Assembly: GCA_032164295.1 (NCBI GenBank)
Contig: JAJHTX010000011.1
Location: forward strand, 124,001-188,000
Direction: 5' to 3'
DNA from: Inonotus obliquus
Taxonomy: Eukaryota > Basidiomycota > Agaricomycetes > Hymenochaetales > Hymenochaetaceae
DNA length: 64,000 bases
In this document: piece after piece, positions 21,787-32,851 of the stretch
Numbering within the stretch: position 1 is the stretch's first letter
Layout of the letters: each line of letters starts with the position of its first letter
Made by a program: the position numbers and the translations under genes
The notes under the pieces: model-generated
What the model was told of the DNA's origin: nothing
The model's input: only the letters and a program-made list of their open reading frames with translations
Database searches by the model: none

Positions 21787-23409
21787 ATGTTCAGAGACGC
21801 CTGTAGTTCATCATCCGACTCGATCAATACCCAGGTATACTGGCTGATACACCATCCAGTCTCAATTGTCTATGAAAAATGGCAAGACGAGGAATTCAAT
21901 GAATTCATGCATATGATCCGATACCCACATTTCGCAAAGAGCGAGAACGTACGTCGGCAGTTTCTCCTCTTTCTGCGTTTTCACGCTAAGAGCAATGGCC
22001 CTTTTAGGCTCGACGAACAATTGAAGCAATGCTACTGGAGAAGCACCGCTATCAGTGCTGTGTCTTCAAGGCGTGGCAAGCCGGGTTGCAGCCGGAGCAA
22101 CTCGAAGATCACGACCGCTATGATTTTGAGTTATACTTCATGCACATCTTCAGCTCGTGGTCGTCCTTCCGCTCCCAAGTACGCAGCCAGGATATTCCGC
22201 GCGTTTCCAGGAAGGGGGTCGAAAATCTCATTGAGCTGGCATTCCACCTGCGTTCTGGTGCCGAGCATATGTGGCTGTGAGTGAATGGATCAAAATTAAT
22301 TTGCATTTTCGTTCTCATCGCGCTTCCCAGTCAATCAGTGGAACTTGCTATACCCGAAGAACCGGACGCAGTGAAAGCCGAATGCGTGACCACGGTGAAC
22401 TTGTCAAGTTACGACCAATCGCTTGTCGAGCGCCATTGTCGTAGTTTCAACTTCTCGTGGTCTTACGCCCTCAAGCCACAGTCAATCATAACGTTTGTCT
22501 ACGTAGAATCTGAGGACAGATCAAAAAGAGCTAGAAGAGAAGCACTGAGGCGACTGAAAATGTGCTTCTACTCCTGTCATATGCATCGACGAGCCCTGTG
22601 CTGCAAGGATGGGCCAGTGTTCGGTGCACTTATGCATGACCAAGCACTGCAACTTTTTGTTTCTTTCTGGGATAGTGATGACCTCGTACGTCTTCTCTCG
22701 ACTACAATCTGTTCGGTGTCTGATGTTGCTTCAGGAAATGCGTACCGTCCTTGAACATTTTACTCTGCAGATTATAGAGGACTTCTTAAATTGCTATTTC
22801 ACGCTTTGCAGAATCTCGGAGCACCAAGCTCAGTACTTCCGTGAGGAATTCAAGCGGTGGGATGATCAAGGTGTGCGTCGTCGGTTTGATATCGAAGAAT
22901 CATCCAAGAATCTGTGGAGGAAGGAGAACCGGGGCGAAGCTGAATCTTCCGATGGCTCCTGCGACGAGGATGCCTGGGAAGATTCAGCAATGTCAGGAGT
23001 ACCTTCTCCGCGTGCGAAACCAGTGGTTGATCCAAAGGTGGAATTCACCCTGGAGCGAGTTCACCGTGGTCGCCCTCCGCGAGGAGGATATTCGCTGACA
23101 AGAAGACACAAGAATGCCTTTGATATTGTCACTGACGCCGATAGGAGTGAGGAGCTCCATAGTATTCATTCGCCGTCGTCTTGGGCAGAAGAGACGTCCA
23201 GATACAGCGATGAATACGAGGATCCTGCCCCGTACTCTGAAGATGACAGTGGAGAGAACAGCAATACATCAAAGAACGACGGATTTGTACCGTGTGATGA
23301 TTTTACAAATACCCCGGATCAACAAGAGTCAGTCGACGCGATCAAAGCAACTATCCCAGAGGATGCTATCTTGACCAAGGGAGGTAGCCCGAAGAACAAG
23401 TGCTCATGA
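21787..23409 (+). CDS. Cluster family member B, unknown function, intact
   Basis: Four exons: 21787-21948, 22008-22276, 22331-22685, 22735-23409, giving 486 residues. Start is the ATG of MFRDACSSSSD, shared by all plus copies. Exon 1 ends AKSEN; exon 2 encodes KHRYQCC...ENLIELAFHLRSGAEHMWL; exon 3 QSVELAIPEEPD to LFVSFWDSDDL; exon 4 begins EMRTVLEHF. Splice sites are conserved in the sister copies (GTACGT, GTGAGT, GTACGT). The middle looks like an alpha/beta domain. The tail is hydrophilic, with Arg/Pro-rich VHRGRPPRGGYSLTRRHK followed by an acidic Ser-rich stretch. No signal peptide or membrane segment. I do not recognise the family. Compared with member G, the presumed nuclease Asp is Glu (E161) and the E-x-K is V-E-S, so it is probably not catalytic if that homology holds. 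Confidence 0.75.
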
Positions 23410-23659
23410 AAAACTCCATTGATCACGAGAAGCGAATTACTAATGATGCATTTCGATTCTTTTTTTCGAATCCACGGTGCCATAGTACATGTACTTTACA
23501 CGCATGTAATAATATTCGTCTCACACTATTCATAATAGACATGATTTGGTTTGATTGCTTTCACCAAAGAATGCTCCACTTTCAACCTGGTGACGTATAC
23601 GACACAGTTAGTTAGACTTCACGTGTTACGTGACTCGATAATTGGCTTGATCAAACGAA

Positions 23660-24550
23660 ACTCCAATTATTCATCTTTTCTAATTGCACCCCATCCGGAT
23701 TTGTAGGTCCAGGTCCCGAGACGATCTCCGAGCTCTCTAATATCACCGTCGTTTAGACACGGTGCAATTGTCCACCAATGTCCCAGCATCAGGGCTGACG
23801 TGACTCGTGAGTCCCAAGTCAGCTTCATCCCCCGGGTAACCCTCCAGAAGTTACAGCCGGATTTGGTCTTGACAGGACCATAGCGATGCATCTGGACTGG
23901 TTCAAAGTTGATTCAGGGCACGACGCATTGGTACTACATACTTACCAAGGACGCATTGAGCACTACAGCCACATCTGGTTGACACCGCTACGCATTCGGA
24001 ACGCGAGATCAATGACGTTGTCCACGCCCTTCTTACGAGATAACCCACTATTCTCGCCTTCCGGATTCAATGGCAAAGATACCCAAGAGCCCAGTATGTA
24101 CATGAGCCATGTCTGAGAGTTGTAACAATCCTTATCTTTAATCTGTTGTGCGGTAGTCTGTCCATGCTGGTACCAGTCAGTCTGCCGATCTATATCTTCT
24201 GGGAGTCCGAATTTCATGAGCCGTATCGCCTAAAGATCAGATCAGAAGGCGAAAGAAAGAGAGATAAGGAACACACCTCCTCAGTTTTGATGAACGTTGG
24301 GTATTTCAGAGTGACCACAAATGCCTTCAAACGATTATTCTTGAAGGAGAGCGGATGTATTTACCATTGATCGAGCGTAGTAATCGAGTTTGTGTCGGAA
24401 GCATCGTACGAGAAGAATGAGCAGCTCTGGGTGTCGGATATGTTGATCAAGGGTAAGACGTTCTCGCATGCGCTGCTGCGATTCGGCCCGGGCCGGGAAT
24501 GCAGAGCAGAGAATCAGTGTGACGACAACGAATGTGACGATTCGTGACAT
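23660..24550 (-). pseudogene. Cluster family member C, truncated
   Basis: Minus-strand remnant with exon 1 (SCSFFSYDAS...SITTLDQW, then RLKAFVVTLKYPTF, about 24450-24290) and a good exon 2 (KFGLPEDIDRQTDWYQHGQTTAQQIKDKD... GVDNVIDLAFRMRSGVNQMWL, about 24217-23966; quoted in parts). Exon 3 is mostly deleted after SPDA, and exon 4 is absent. The left end is a block near 23690-23810 that recurs at 26545-26660 and, weakly, near 35020. It pairs head-to-head with member D. A Met at 24550 opens a hydrophobic signal-like frame (see findings). Confidence 0.6.
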
Positions 24551-24589
24551 GCGCGTTTTCACTGAGTGCCAAACTCACGGAGAACCGTC

Positions 24590-26256
24590 ATGTTCAGAGA
24601 CGCCAGTACTTCCTCATCCGACTCGATCAATACCCAGATATACTGGCTGAAATGCCACCCAGTCTCAATTGTGTATGAAAAATGGCAGGACGAGGAATTC
24701 AATGAATTCATGCATATGATCCGATAACCACATTTCGCAAAGAGCGAGAACGTACGTCGGCAGTTTCTCCTCTTTCCGCATTTCCGCGCTGAGACCAATG
24801 ACCCTGGTAGGCTCAACGAATGATTGAAGCAAGGCTGCTGGAGAAACTCCGCTATCAGTGCGGCGTCTTCAAGGCGTGGCAAGCCGGGTTGCGGCCAGAG
24901 CAACTCGAGGAACAAGACCTCTATGAGTTTGAATTATACTTCATGCACATCTTCTGCTCATGGTCGTCCTTCCGCTCCCAAGTACGCAGCCAGGATATTC
25001 CGCGTGTTTCTAGGAAGGGGGTCGAAAATCTCATTGAGCTGGCATTCCACCTGCGTACGGGTGCCGAGCATATGTGGCTGTGAGTGAATGAACCAACTAA
25101 ACAACTTGCATTTTCGTTCTCATGGCGCTTCCCAGTCAATCAGTAGAGCTTGCTTTACCCGACGAGCCGGACTCGGTGAAAGCTGAATGTGTAACCACAA
25201 TGAATTTGCCGGGTTACGACCAATCGCTTGTCGAGTTCCATTGTCGTAGTTTCAACTTCTCGTGGTCTTACGTCCTCAAGCCACAGTCTATCATCACTTT
25301 TGTCTACGTAGCATCTGAGGACAGCTCGAATAGAGCTGAAAGAGAAGCACTGAGGCGACTGAAGATGTGCTTCTACTCCTGTCATATGCATCGACGAGCC
25401 CTGTGCTGCAAGGACGGGCATGTGTTCGGCATGTTTTCGCATGACCAAGCACTGCAACTTTACGTTTCTTTCTGGAAAGGCGATGTCCTCGTACGTCTCC
25501 TCTCGATCACAATTCGTTCGGTATCTGATGTTGCTTCAGGAGATGCGTCCCGTCCTTGAATACCTTGAACATTTCACACCGCAGATTATAGGCGACTTCT
25601 TAAATTGCTATTTCACGCTTTGCAGAATCTCGGAACACCAAGCTGAGCACTTCCGCAAGGAATTCAAGCGCTGGGATGATCAAGGTGTGCGTCGTCGGTT
25701 TGATATCGAAGAATCGTCCAAAAATCTGTGGAGGAAGGAGAACCGGGGCGAAGCTGGATCTTCTGATGGCTCCTGCGACGAGGATGCCTAGGAAGATTCA
25801 GCAATGTCAGGAGTACCTTCTCCGCGTGCGAAACCAGTGGTCGATCCAAGGGTGGAATTCACCCTGGAGCGAGTTCGCCGTGGTCGCCCTCCGCGAGGCG
25901 GATATTCGCTGACAAGAAGACACAAGAAAGCATTTGATATTGTCACTGACGCCGATAGGAGTGAGGAGCACCATAGTATTCACTCGCCGTCGTCTTGGGC
26001 AGAAGAGACGTCCAGATACAGCGATGAATACGAGGATCCTGCTCCGTACTCTGAAGATGACAGTGGAGAGAACAGCAATACATCAAAGAACGACGGATTT
26101 GTACCGCGTGATGAGTTTACATATACCCCGGATCAACAAGAGTCAGTCGACGCGATCAAAGCAACTATCGCAGAGGATGCTATCTTGACCAAGGGAGGTA
26201 GCCCGAAGAACAAGTGCTCATGGACAACCCCATTGACCACGAGAAGCGAATCATAG
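24590..26256 (+). pseudogene. Cluster family member D, three lesions
   Basis: Same four-exon plan as B: 24590-24751, 24811-25079, 25136-25490, 25540 onward. Exon 1 has TAA at 24725-24727 where the other copies have TAC (RYPHFAK becomes R-stop-PHFAK). Exon 4 has TAG at 25789-25791 where others have TGG (DAWEDS). The family stop codon TGA is TGG here, so the last frame runs on to 26256. Exons 2 and 3 remain open and are almost identical to member F, which implies recent duplication or gene conversion. Unless the lesions are sequencing errors, no full protein can be made. Confidence 0.8.
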
Positions 26257-26520
26257 GGTTTCCTAATGATGCATTTCGATTCTTTTTTTCGAACCCACGG
26301 TGCCATAGTACTTTACACGCATGTAATAATATCTGTCTCATACTATTCATAATAGACACGACTATGTTTGATTGATTTCACAAAGAATGCTCCACGTTCG
26401 ACCTGGTGACGAATACGACACTGTGAAAAGAAATGCGGAACAGTTAGTTGGCTAAAATGATGATTGGAGTTACTTCACGCGTTTCGTGATTCGATACTTG
26501 GCTTGAAACTCCAACTAGTC
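26257..26520. other. Repeated 3' flank of cluster units
   Basis: The sequence after each plus member is itself repeated: TTTCCTAATGATGCATTTCGATTC with a CATGTAATAATAT segment and CATAATAGACACGACTATG occur after B (about 23440-23560), D (26255-26370), F (29010-29120) and more weakly H (34590-34720). It is probably a shared 3' UTR. No gene. Confidence 0.6.
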
Positions 26521-27304
26521 ATCTTTTCTGATTGCACCCCGTCCGGATTTGTAGGTCCAGGTCCCGAGACGTTCTCCGAGCTCTCTAATATCACCGTCAC
26601 TCAGATATGGTGCAATTGTCCACCAATGTCCCAGCATCCGGGCTGACGTGACTCATCTCCTAAGTTAGCCTCATCCTCGAGTAACCCTCGAGAAGTTACT
26701 GCCGGATTTGGTCTTGACAAGACCATGGCGATGCATCTGGACTGGTTCGAAGTTGCTTAAGGGCGCGGCGCATTGGGACTACCAAGGACACGGCACATCT
26801 AGTTGGAACCACTGCGCATTCGGAACGCTAGATCAATGACGTTGACCATGCCCTTCTTACGAGTTAAGGTACTATCTTCGCCTTCCTGATTCAATGTCAA
26901 AGATATCCAAGAACCTAGTATGTATGTACATGATCCATGTCCGAAGTAGTAAAGGTCCTTATCTTCAATCTATTTGCACAGGCAGACTGTCCATGACTGG
27001 TACCATGAGACGTATCGACTGAAGATCAGATCAGAAGGCGAAAGAAAGAGAGATAAGGAACACACCTCCTCAGTTTTGATGAACGTTGGGTATTTCAGAG
27101 TGTCCACAAATGCCTTCAAACGATTATTCTTGAAGGAGAGCGGATGTATTTACCATTGATCGAGCGTAGTAATCGAGTCTGTGTCGGAAGCATCGTACGA
27201 GAAGAATGAGCAGCTCTGGGTGTCGGATATGTTGATCAAGGGTAAGACGTTCTTGCTGAGCAGAGAATCAGTGTGACGACAACGAAAGTGACATTTCGTG
27301 ACAT
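26521..27304 (-). pseudogene. Cluster family member E, truncated
   Basis: Minus-strand remnant very similar to member C: exon 1 (SCSFFSYDASDTDSITTLDQW, about 27227-27150 read in parts) and exon 2 (KIEDKDLYYFGHG... GMVNVIDLAFRMRSGSN, about 26960-26800). An in-frame TAG replaces the Gln before the conserved MWL equivalent. Exon 3 is reduced to a short stretch near 26700 and exon 4 is missing. The left end carries the block shared with member C. It pairs head-to-head with member F; the Met at 27304 is exactly 39 bases from the F start codon, as in the A/B and C/D pairs. Confidence 0.6.
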
Positions 27305-27343
27305 ACGCGTTTTCACTGAGTGCCAAACTCACGGAGAACCATC

Positions 27344-28974
27344 ATGTTCAGAGACGCCAGTACTTCCTCATCCGACTCGATCAATACCCAGGTATACTGG
27401 CTGAAACACCACCCAGTCTCAATTGTCTACGAAAAATGGCAAGACGAGGAATTCAATGAATTCATGCATATGATCCGATACCCACATTTCGCAAAGAGCG
27501 AGAACGTACGTCGGCAGTTTCTCCTCTTTCCGCATTTTCATGCTGAGACCAATAACCCTGGTAGGCTCGACGAATAATTGAAGCAAGGCTGCGGGAGAAG
27601 CACCGCTATCAGTGCTGCGTCTTCAAGGCGTGGCAAGCCGGGTTGCAGCCAGAGCAACTCGAGGAACAAGACCGCTATGAGTTTGAATTATACTTCACGC
27701 ACATCTTCTGCTCATGGTCGTCCTTCCGCTCCCAAGTACGCAGCCAGGATATTCCGCGTGTTTCTAGGAAGGGGATCGAAAATCTCATTGAGCTGGCATT
27801 CCACCTGCGTACCGGTGCCGAGCATATGTGGCTGTGAGTGAATGAACCAACTAAACAACTTGCATTTTCGTTCTCATGGCGCTTCCCAGTCAATCAGTAG
27901 AGCTTGCTTTACCCGACGAGCCGGACTCGGTGAAAGCTGAATGTGTAACCACAATGAATTTGCCGGGTTACGACCAATCGCTTGTCGAGTTCCATTGTCG
28001 TAGTTTCAACTTCTCGTGGTCTTACGTCCTCAAGCCACAGTCTATCATCACTTTTGTCTACGTAGCATCTGAGGACAGCTCGAATAGAGCTGAAAGAGAA
28101 GCACTGAGGCGACTGAAGATGTGCTTCTACTCCTGTCATATGCATCGACGAGCCCTGTGCTGCAAGGACGGGCATGTGTTCGGCATGTTTTCGCATGACC
28201 AAGCACTGCAACTTTACGTTTCTTTCTGGAAAGGCGATGTCCTCGTACGTCTCCTCTCGATCACAATTCGTTCGGTATCTGATGTTGCTTCAGGAGATGC
28301 GACCCGTCCTTGAATACCTTGAACATTTCACACCGCAGATTATAGGCGACTTCTTAAATTGCTATTTCACGCTTTGCAGAATCTCGGAACACCAAGCTCA
28401 GTACTTCCGCGAGGAATATAAGCGGTGGGACGATCAAGGTATGCGTCGTCGGTATGATATCGAAGAATCATCCAAGAATCTTTGGAGGAAGGAGAACCGG
28501 GGGGAGACTGAATCTTCCGATGGCTCCTGCAGAGACGCCTGGGAAGATTCAGCGATGTCGGGAGTACCTCCTCCGCGTGCGAAACCAGTGGTCGATCCGA
28601 AGGTGGAATTCACCCTGGAGCGAGTTCACCGTGGTCGCCCTCCGCGAGGCGGATATTCGCTGACAAGAAGACACAAGAAAGCCTTTGATATTGTCACTGA
28701 CGCCGATAGGAGTGAGGAGCTCCATAGTATTCATTCGCCGTCGTCTTGGGCAGAAGAGACGTCCAGATACAGCGATGAATACGAGGATCCTGCCCCGTAC
28801 TCTGAAGATGACAGTGGAGAGAACAGCAATACATCGAAGAACGACGGATTTATACCGCGTGATGATTTTACAAATACCCCGGATCAACAAGAGTCAGTCG
28901 ACGCGATCAAAGCAACTATCCCAGAGGATGCTATCTTGACCAAGGGAGGTAGCCTGAAGAACAAGTGCTCATGA
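27344..28974 (+). CDS. Cluster family member F, unknown function, intact
   Basis: Exons 27344-27505, 27565-27833, 27890-28244, 28294-28974, giving 488 residues without lesions. Order as in member B: disordered start MFRDASTSSSD; helix-rich exon 2 ending LRTGAEHMWL; alpha/beta core of exon 3 with SWSYVLKPQSIITFVYVASED and CHMHRRALCCKDGHVFG; then exon 4 with CYFTLCRISEHQAQYF, SSKNLWRKENRG, RPPRGGYSLTRRHKKAFDI and an acidic tail. Exons 2-3 are practically identical to member D, part of exon 4 is identical to H, and the last part resembles B, so this copy is mosaic. Function unknown. The presumed E-x-K position reads V-A-S. Confidence 0.78.
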
Positions 28975-29159
28975 AAAACTCCATTGACCACGAGAAGCGA
29001 CTCATAGGGTTTCCTAATGATGCATTTCGATTCTTTATTTCGAATGCACGGTGCCATAGTACTTTACACGCATGTAATAATATTTGTCTCATACTAATCA
29101 TAATAGACGCGACTATGTATGATTGCTTTCATAACGGATGCCCCACTTTCGACCTGTAG

Positions 29160-29620
29160 ATGATACGTATATACATCGTCACGTTAGCTTCCATGACATT
29201 GACAGAGTGCGACGGAGAATTCAGCGATAGGCAGGTCTTTGCTCTGCCCAACTGCACCAATGCGCTCTATGTTGCTGGGACAAATCGGTATTCGGTGCAA
29301 GTATGCTCAAAAAGAACGGAAATCCTAAGTTCATCCCTGGCAGGAGAACACACTCGTATATCATCGTGGCCTAATTGCATAGTTCACCTGACCCTTTCTT
29401 CAGCAGATTGGTTTTCTCCAATGCCACTATCTTGGCCTGATTGCAGGTTTTGTCGAAATCGATTTTACTCTTTGCAGGATATCAGAGTACTAGCTCGAGT
29501 GACTTTCGAGAGAAGTCAAGCGATGTGATGAATTAGGGCATCCCGCAGCGACGAACTAGAGCGCTTTAGAAAGAACCCATGGGGAAGAAAAGATGTGGTG
29601 GGTCTAAGTCTCGACCCTTA
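29160..29620 (+). pseudogene. Remnant of a further cluster family member
   Basis: A weak plus-strand match to family exon 4. CGATTTTACTCTTTGCAGGATATCAGAGTACTAGCTCG at 29460-29497 corresponds to the stretch coding CYFTLCRISEHQA. It is followed by a frame reading LERFRKNPWGRKD, like SSKNLWRKENRG of the intact copies. Frames are shifted and no gene model is possible. It lies between member F and the convergent 3' end of member G. Confidence 0.4.
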
Positions 29621-29889
29621 CATTTGGAGGACGCTGATTCTTGTTGATGTGATATTTGAGTACAAGCCACACTTGTACAAGTGCACCTGATATGTACCTG
29701 ATGGAACAAAAGTCCTCCTTGAAATAATGACAGTCAAGAAACGGCTGGCGCATCGGTCTTCGGAACAGAGGTTGTATGTATTAGTGGTAGTTCTTGGTAC
29801 AATACATCAGACTGAGCAATCTTCAGCGACTACAAATACGTTGAATGAATTAGGAAAAGATCAGTAGAAATTGCTACGATGATTTCTGG

Positions 29890-32381
29890 TCAGCAGCAAT
29901 ACGGAGGCGTATTGTATTGGTAGAGAAAACGGTCTCCGTGACTACTTCCATAAGAACATGGCAAGTAGAGCTCATCTCCACGGATATTGGCCTTTGATAT
30001 TATGCCTGTGGTCACTTGTGGCAATATATCGGTCCCTGCCGTATATACGCCATCTGTTATCTTCGACGTGGGAGCCTTTGCGGGAGCTGCTGGATCATCC
30101 AGGACGCCTCCAGATAAATTGGGAACAGGATCCGAATTGGTCGATGGATCAAATAAGGTGAAGTCCTGAGAATCTTTGAGCGCAGGGTCTTCTCGTTTCT
30201 CTTGATACTCGACGTTGCATTTCACCCAAGTCTGAATAAGGTGCAGTCCATGATCAGCTTCGGATTTATCTGCAATAATGTCGAAGGCCTTCTTGTTCGT
30301 GATTGTCAGCCGGTATCCTTCCTTCGGCTGGACGTCTGCCTCGACATTCGTCAGAATGCACTGTAGTTCGCTTTCATTGATTTCTTCTTCATCTAGAGAG
30401 CCTGTCTCCGTCGCACCATAGAAACTCTCGGATGGTAAACCGTCGCATTCGTTACACGTCTCGCTATGCTCATCGCAATCGTCTCGGTTGCTTCCTTGTG
30501 ACGCTTTGCCAGATTTCTGTGGCTTCTTGTCATGTTCATCGCGTTTAGAGTCGTCCTTCTTCTTGTCTTTCCTCCATGGATGGCCGTGATTCTCATTCAA
30601 CGTATTGCGAAGATCTTTAAGATCTGGACCCCATCCCTCAACAAACTCATTTATCTGTTCGGATTGAAACTCGGATATCCTGCAGAGAACAAAGTAGCAC
30701 TCGACAAAATTGTTGAGTTTAGTGAGGTCAAAGGACTTCAATACACTTCTGATACGCTAGAACCGGTTTAGATAAATTAAACAAGACGAGGTAAGTATGT
30801 GACTTACGAGGTCTTTATCATTCCAGAATGACACGTAGAGCGTGAACACTCCTTTGGTTAGGGTTGCACCAAACATTGGAAGTTCAATGCCTAGCGCACG
30901 TCGATGATTTTGAGCGGCACACATGTCCATGTCCAATTGGTGAGCACATGTGATTGACTCGCTCTGTGACGCATTGAATTTCTTGTACTCCACAACAAAA
31001 TCGATGAATGAATGTGGTATGAACCCATATGTCCATGAAAATACAAGGTAGTGTTCGCGAGGAGCGAATCTTATAACTTCGGCAAGCAGAGCTTCCGGAA
31101 AAGAAATGGTGACTATCGCATCGGCTTTGATCAGATTCGGGTCATCAGGTAAGGCAAGTTCCTGTTCCGCACTTGACATATGGAAACTCAGCAAGTACCA
31201 GAAAGAGCAAAACATAAATCACTTACAGCCAAACTCGTTTAGCGCCGGGACGAAGCCCAAAAGCTAAGTTTATCAGTCCATCAACCCCCCATCTGCAACC
31301 AGCTTCGTTTCCGTTATTATCGGCCTGTACTTTCATGGACTGCCAGAATAGGCATAAAGTGGGTAGATGCCTCTTGAAGCGATATCGATCCCCATCTTCA
31401 AGCTTATCAGGACTCAACAAATCCTGCCAGTTCTTGAAATCCCTGGGACCACTTGGGAAAGCTCCTGGACCGCCGCTGCAATCCGAGAATATATCATTTA
31501 CCATTTCCCTTGCCTGCAGCAATCGTTAGAGACCGAAAGTGATGATATGATGCCAACTGACGTCGCGAGTCTCTGCATATTTTGGATACTTCAAATTATC
31601 CATAAAGTTTCGGAACGTACTGTCTCCCCAGTCAGCTTTCAATGACTCAAGGCGATGTTCCATGCTCCAGATATCCCATGCTGTGGGGTTTCTACACGTT
31701 CTTGAAGAGTGTTAGAAGGTATAGTGGCCATAAAACAGAAAATCAGTCAATTAAACACATACTCAGATGCAGATGCAGACTTTCTCTGCCTACAGATAGG
31801 AGTGAGCTCAAAGTATGGGTATGCGAAAATCAGAGGGAACTTTCTCTAAGTCCGAATCGCCAGTGGAGCTTGCCGTCTTTTGAACTTTCTGCAGAAGCGG
31901 GAATTGAATTGAGACTTCCTCACTGTTTTAAACTATGTGTCAGCCCAAGTTCATCTATTAGCAACAGATCACTCACGTCTCCTTCAACCTTCCAGAGTGA
32001 AAAGGCAGCGAAGTTAGTGAGGGTGTCGAATGATCAGTTCATGGACGCACGTTTCCAACCGTCCATCACTCTTGAGCGAGAGCTGCTTCTTATTTCTTGC
32101 AGAGGCCCTTGATGCCGCAAGCCAAGGAAGAGAAAGAACGGGTTCTGAAATAGCGTTCCTGCTTCTAAGAACACTTTATAGCAATAACTGTTTAGTGTCC
32201 ATAGAGAAGTCAAACTAAACATATAGCTCACCGCAAGGACGTTGACGGCCTTGTTTCCTCGTCTTTCTTTGTTTCCTCGACCGGCCCCGTTTCCTCGTCT
32301 TGCTTCACTCCCCTTGATCATTAGTGAGTGAGAGATTGTCTGGTTACTCGGAGAAGTGGAGACTTACAGGTCTGGTCCCAT
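29890..32381 (-). CDS. Cluster family member G, long divergent founder-like copy, possible PD-(D/E)XK protein
   Basis: Ten exons keep one frame for 660 residues: 32381-32368, 32312-32232, 32164-32051, 31988-31977 (12-nt microexon, may be skipped without frame change), 31922-31841, 31785-31763, 31700-31562, 31513-31227, 31171-30808, 30756-29890. The last three introns coincide with those of the plus copies; the first exons add about 110 residues, rich in Glu/Lys/Thr, that the others lack. Exon 9 has KADAIVTISF (D268) and FIDFVVEYKK (E312-x-K314), then HRRALGIELPMFGATL and LYVSFW. This order resembles the core of PD-(D/E)XK nucleases. Exon 10 contains CYFVLCRISE and a Lys/Asp-rich linker. Nuclease activity is inference. 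The 5' exons are less certain than exons 7-10 (donor of exon 5, GTTCCC, is weak). Confidence 0.65.
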
Positions 32382-32851
32382 AACAAAGTTTCAACTGGCT
32401 CCCAAGATGAAGCGAAAGAAAGGAGTCTTCATAACCCTTTTGTTCCCGGGTCGCATTTATACATAGTGATGTAAGCCACAAGGATGTATACCAAGTAGCC
32501 ACGATCTGAGCGGACTGAATAAAGCCGCAGGTCGAAGGCCACAGTAGAACCTGTTATTACTGTCATGAACTGTAGGTAGGCAACCACAGTGCATAACATA
32601 GGGTCAGTTGCATCGCTTCAGCAACAAGGTTTGATAGGACTGTATAGAAAGATATCTGTGGCTTGGTCTCCCATATTATGGCCTGTAGCGCCTTAAATCG
32701 ACCAGGTTGCATGGGTTTAAGCGACGTAACAAGTAACACCTCTCCAGAGGTTACCCACCTACATTTCGTAGACTAGCAGCGACACCAATCTAGTCACGTG
32801 TCATTTGGTTTATAGAAAGCGTGACGAAGTTCAACCTCCGTGAAAACCATC
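32382..32851. promoter_or_regulatory. Divergent intergenic region between members G and H
   Basis: 470 bases separate the start codons of the head-to-head genes G (minus) and H (plus), long enough for two promoters. In the other three pairs this space has shrunk. No box could be assigned. Confidence 0.4.

Noticed and set aside
25155..25457. 100-codon minus-strand frame inside member D, repeated in F at 27909-28211
   Set aside because: Exact antisense of exon 3; its conservation is explained by the identity of the two copies.
27578..27841. Plus-strand frames starting MKQGCG in exon 2 of cluster members (also at 22029, 24824, 33091)
   Set aside because: Alternative frame of exon 2. The accepted frame continues through conserved splice sites into exon 3 and matches the divergent member G; this one does not.
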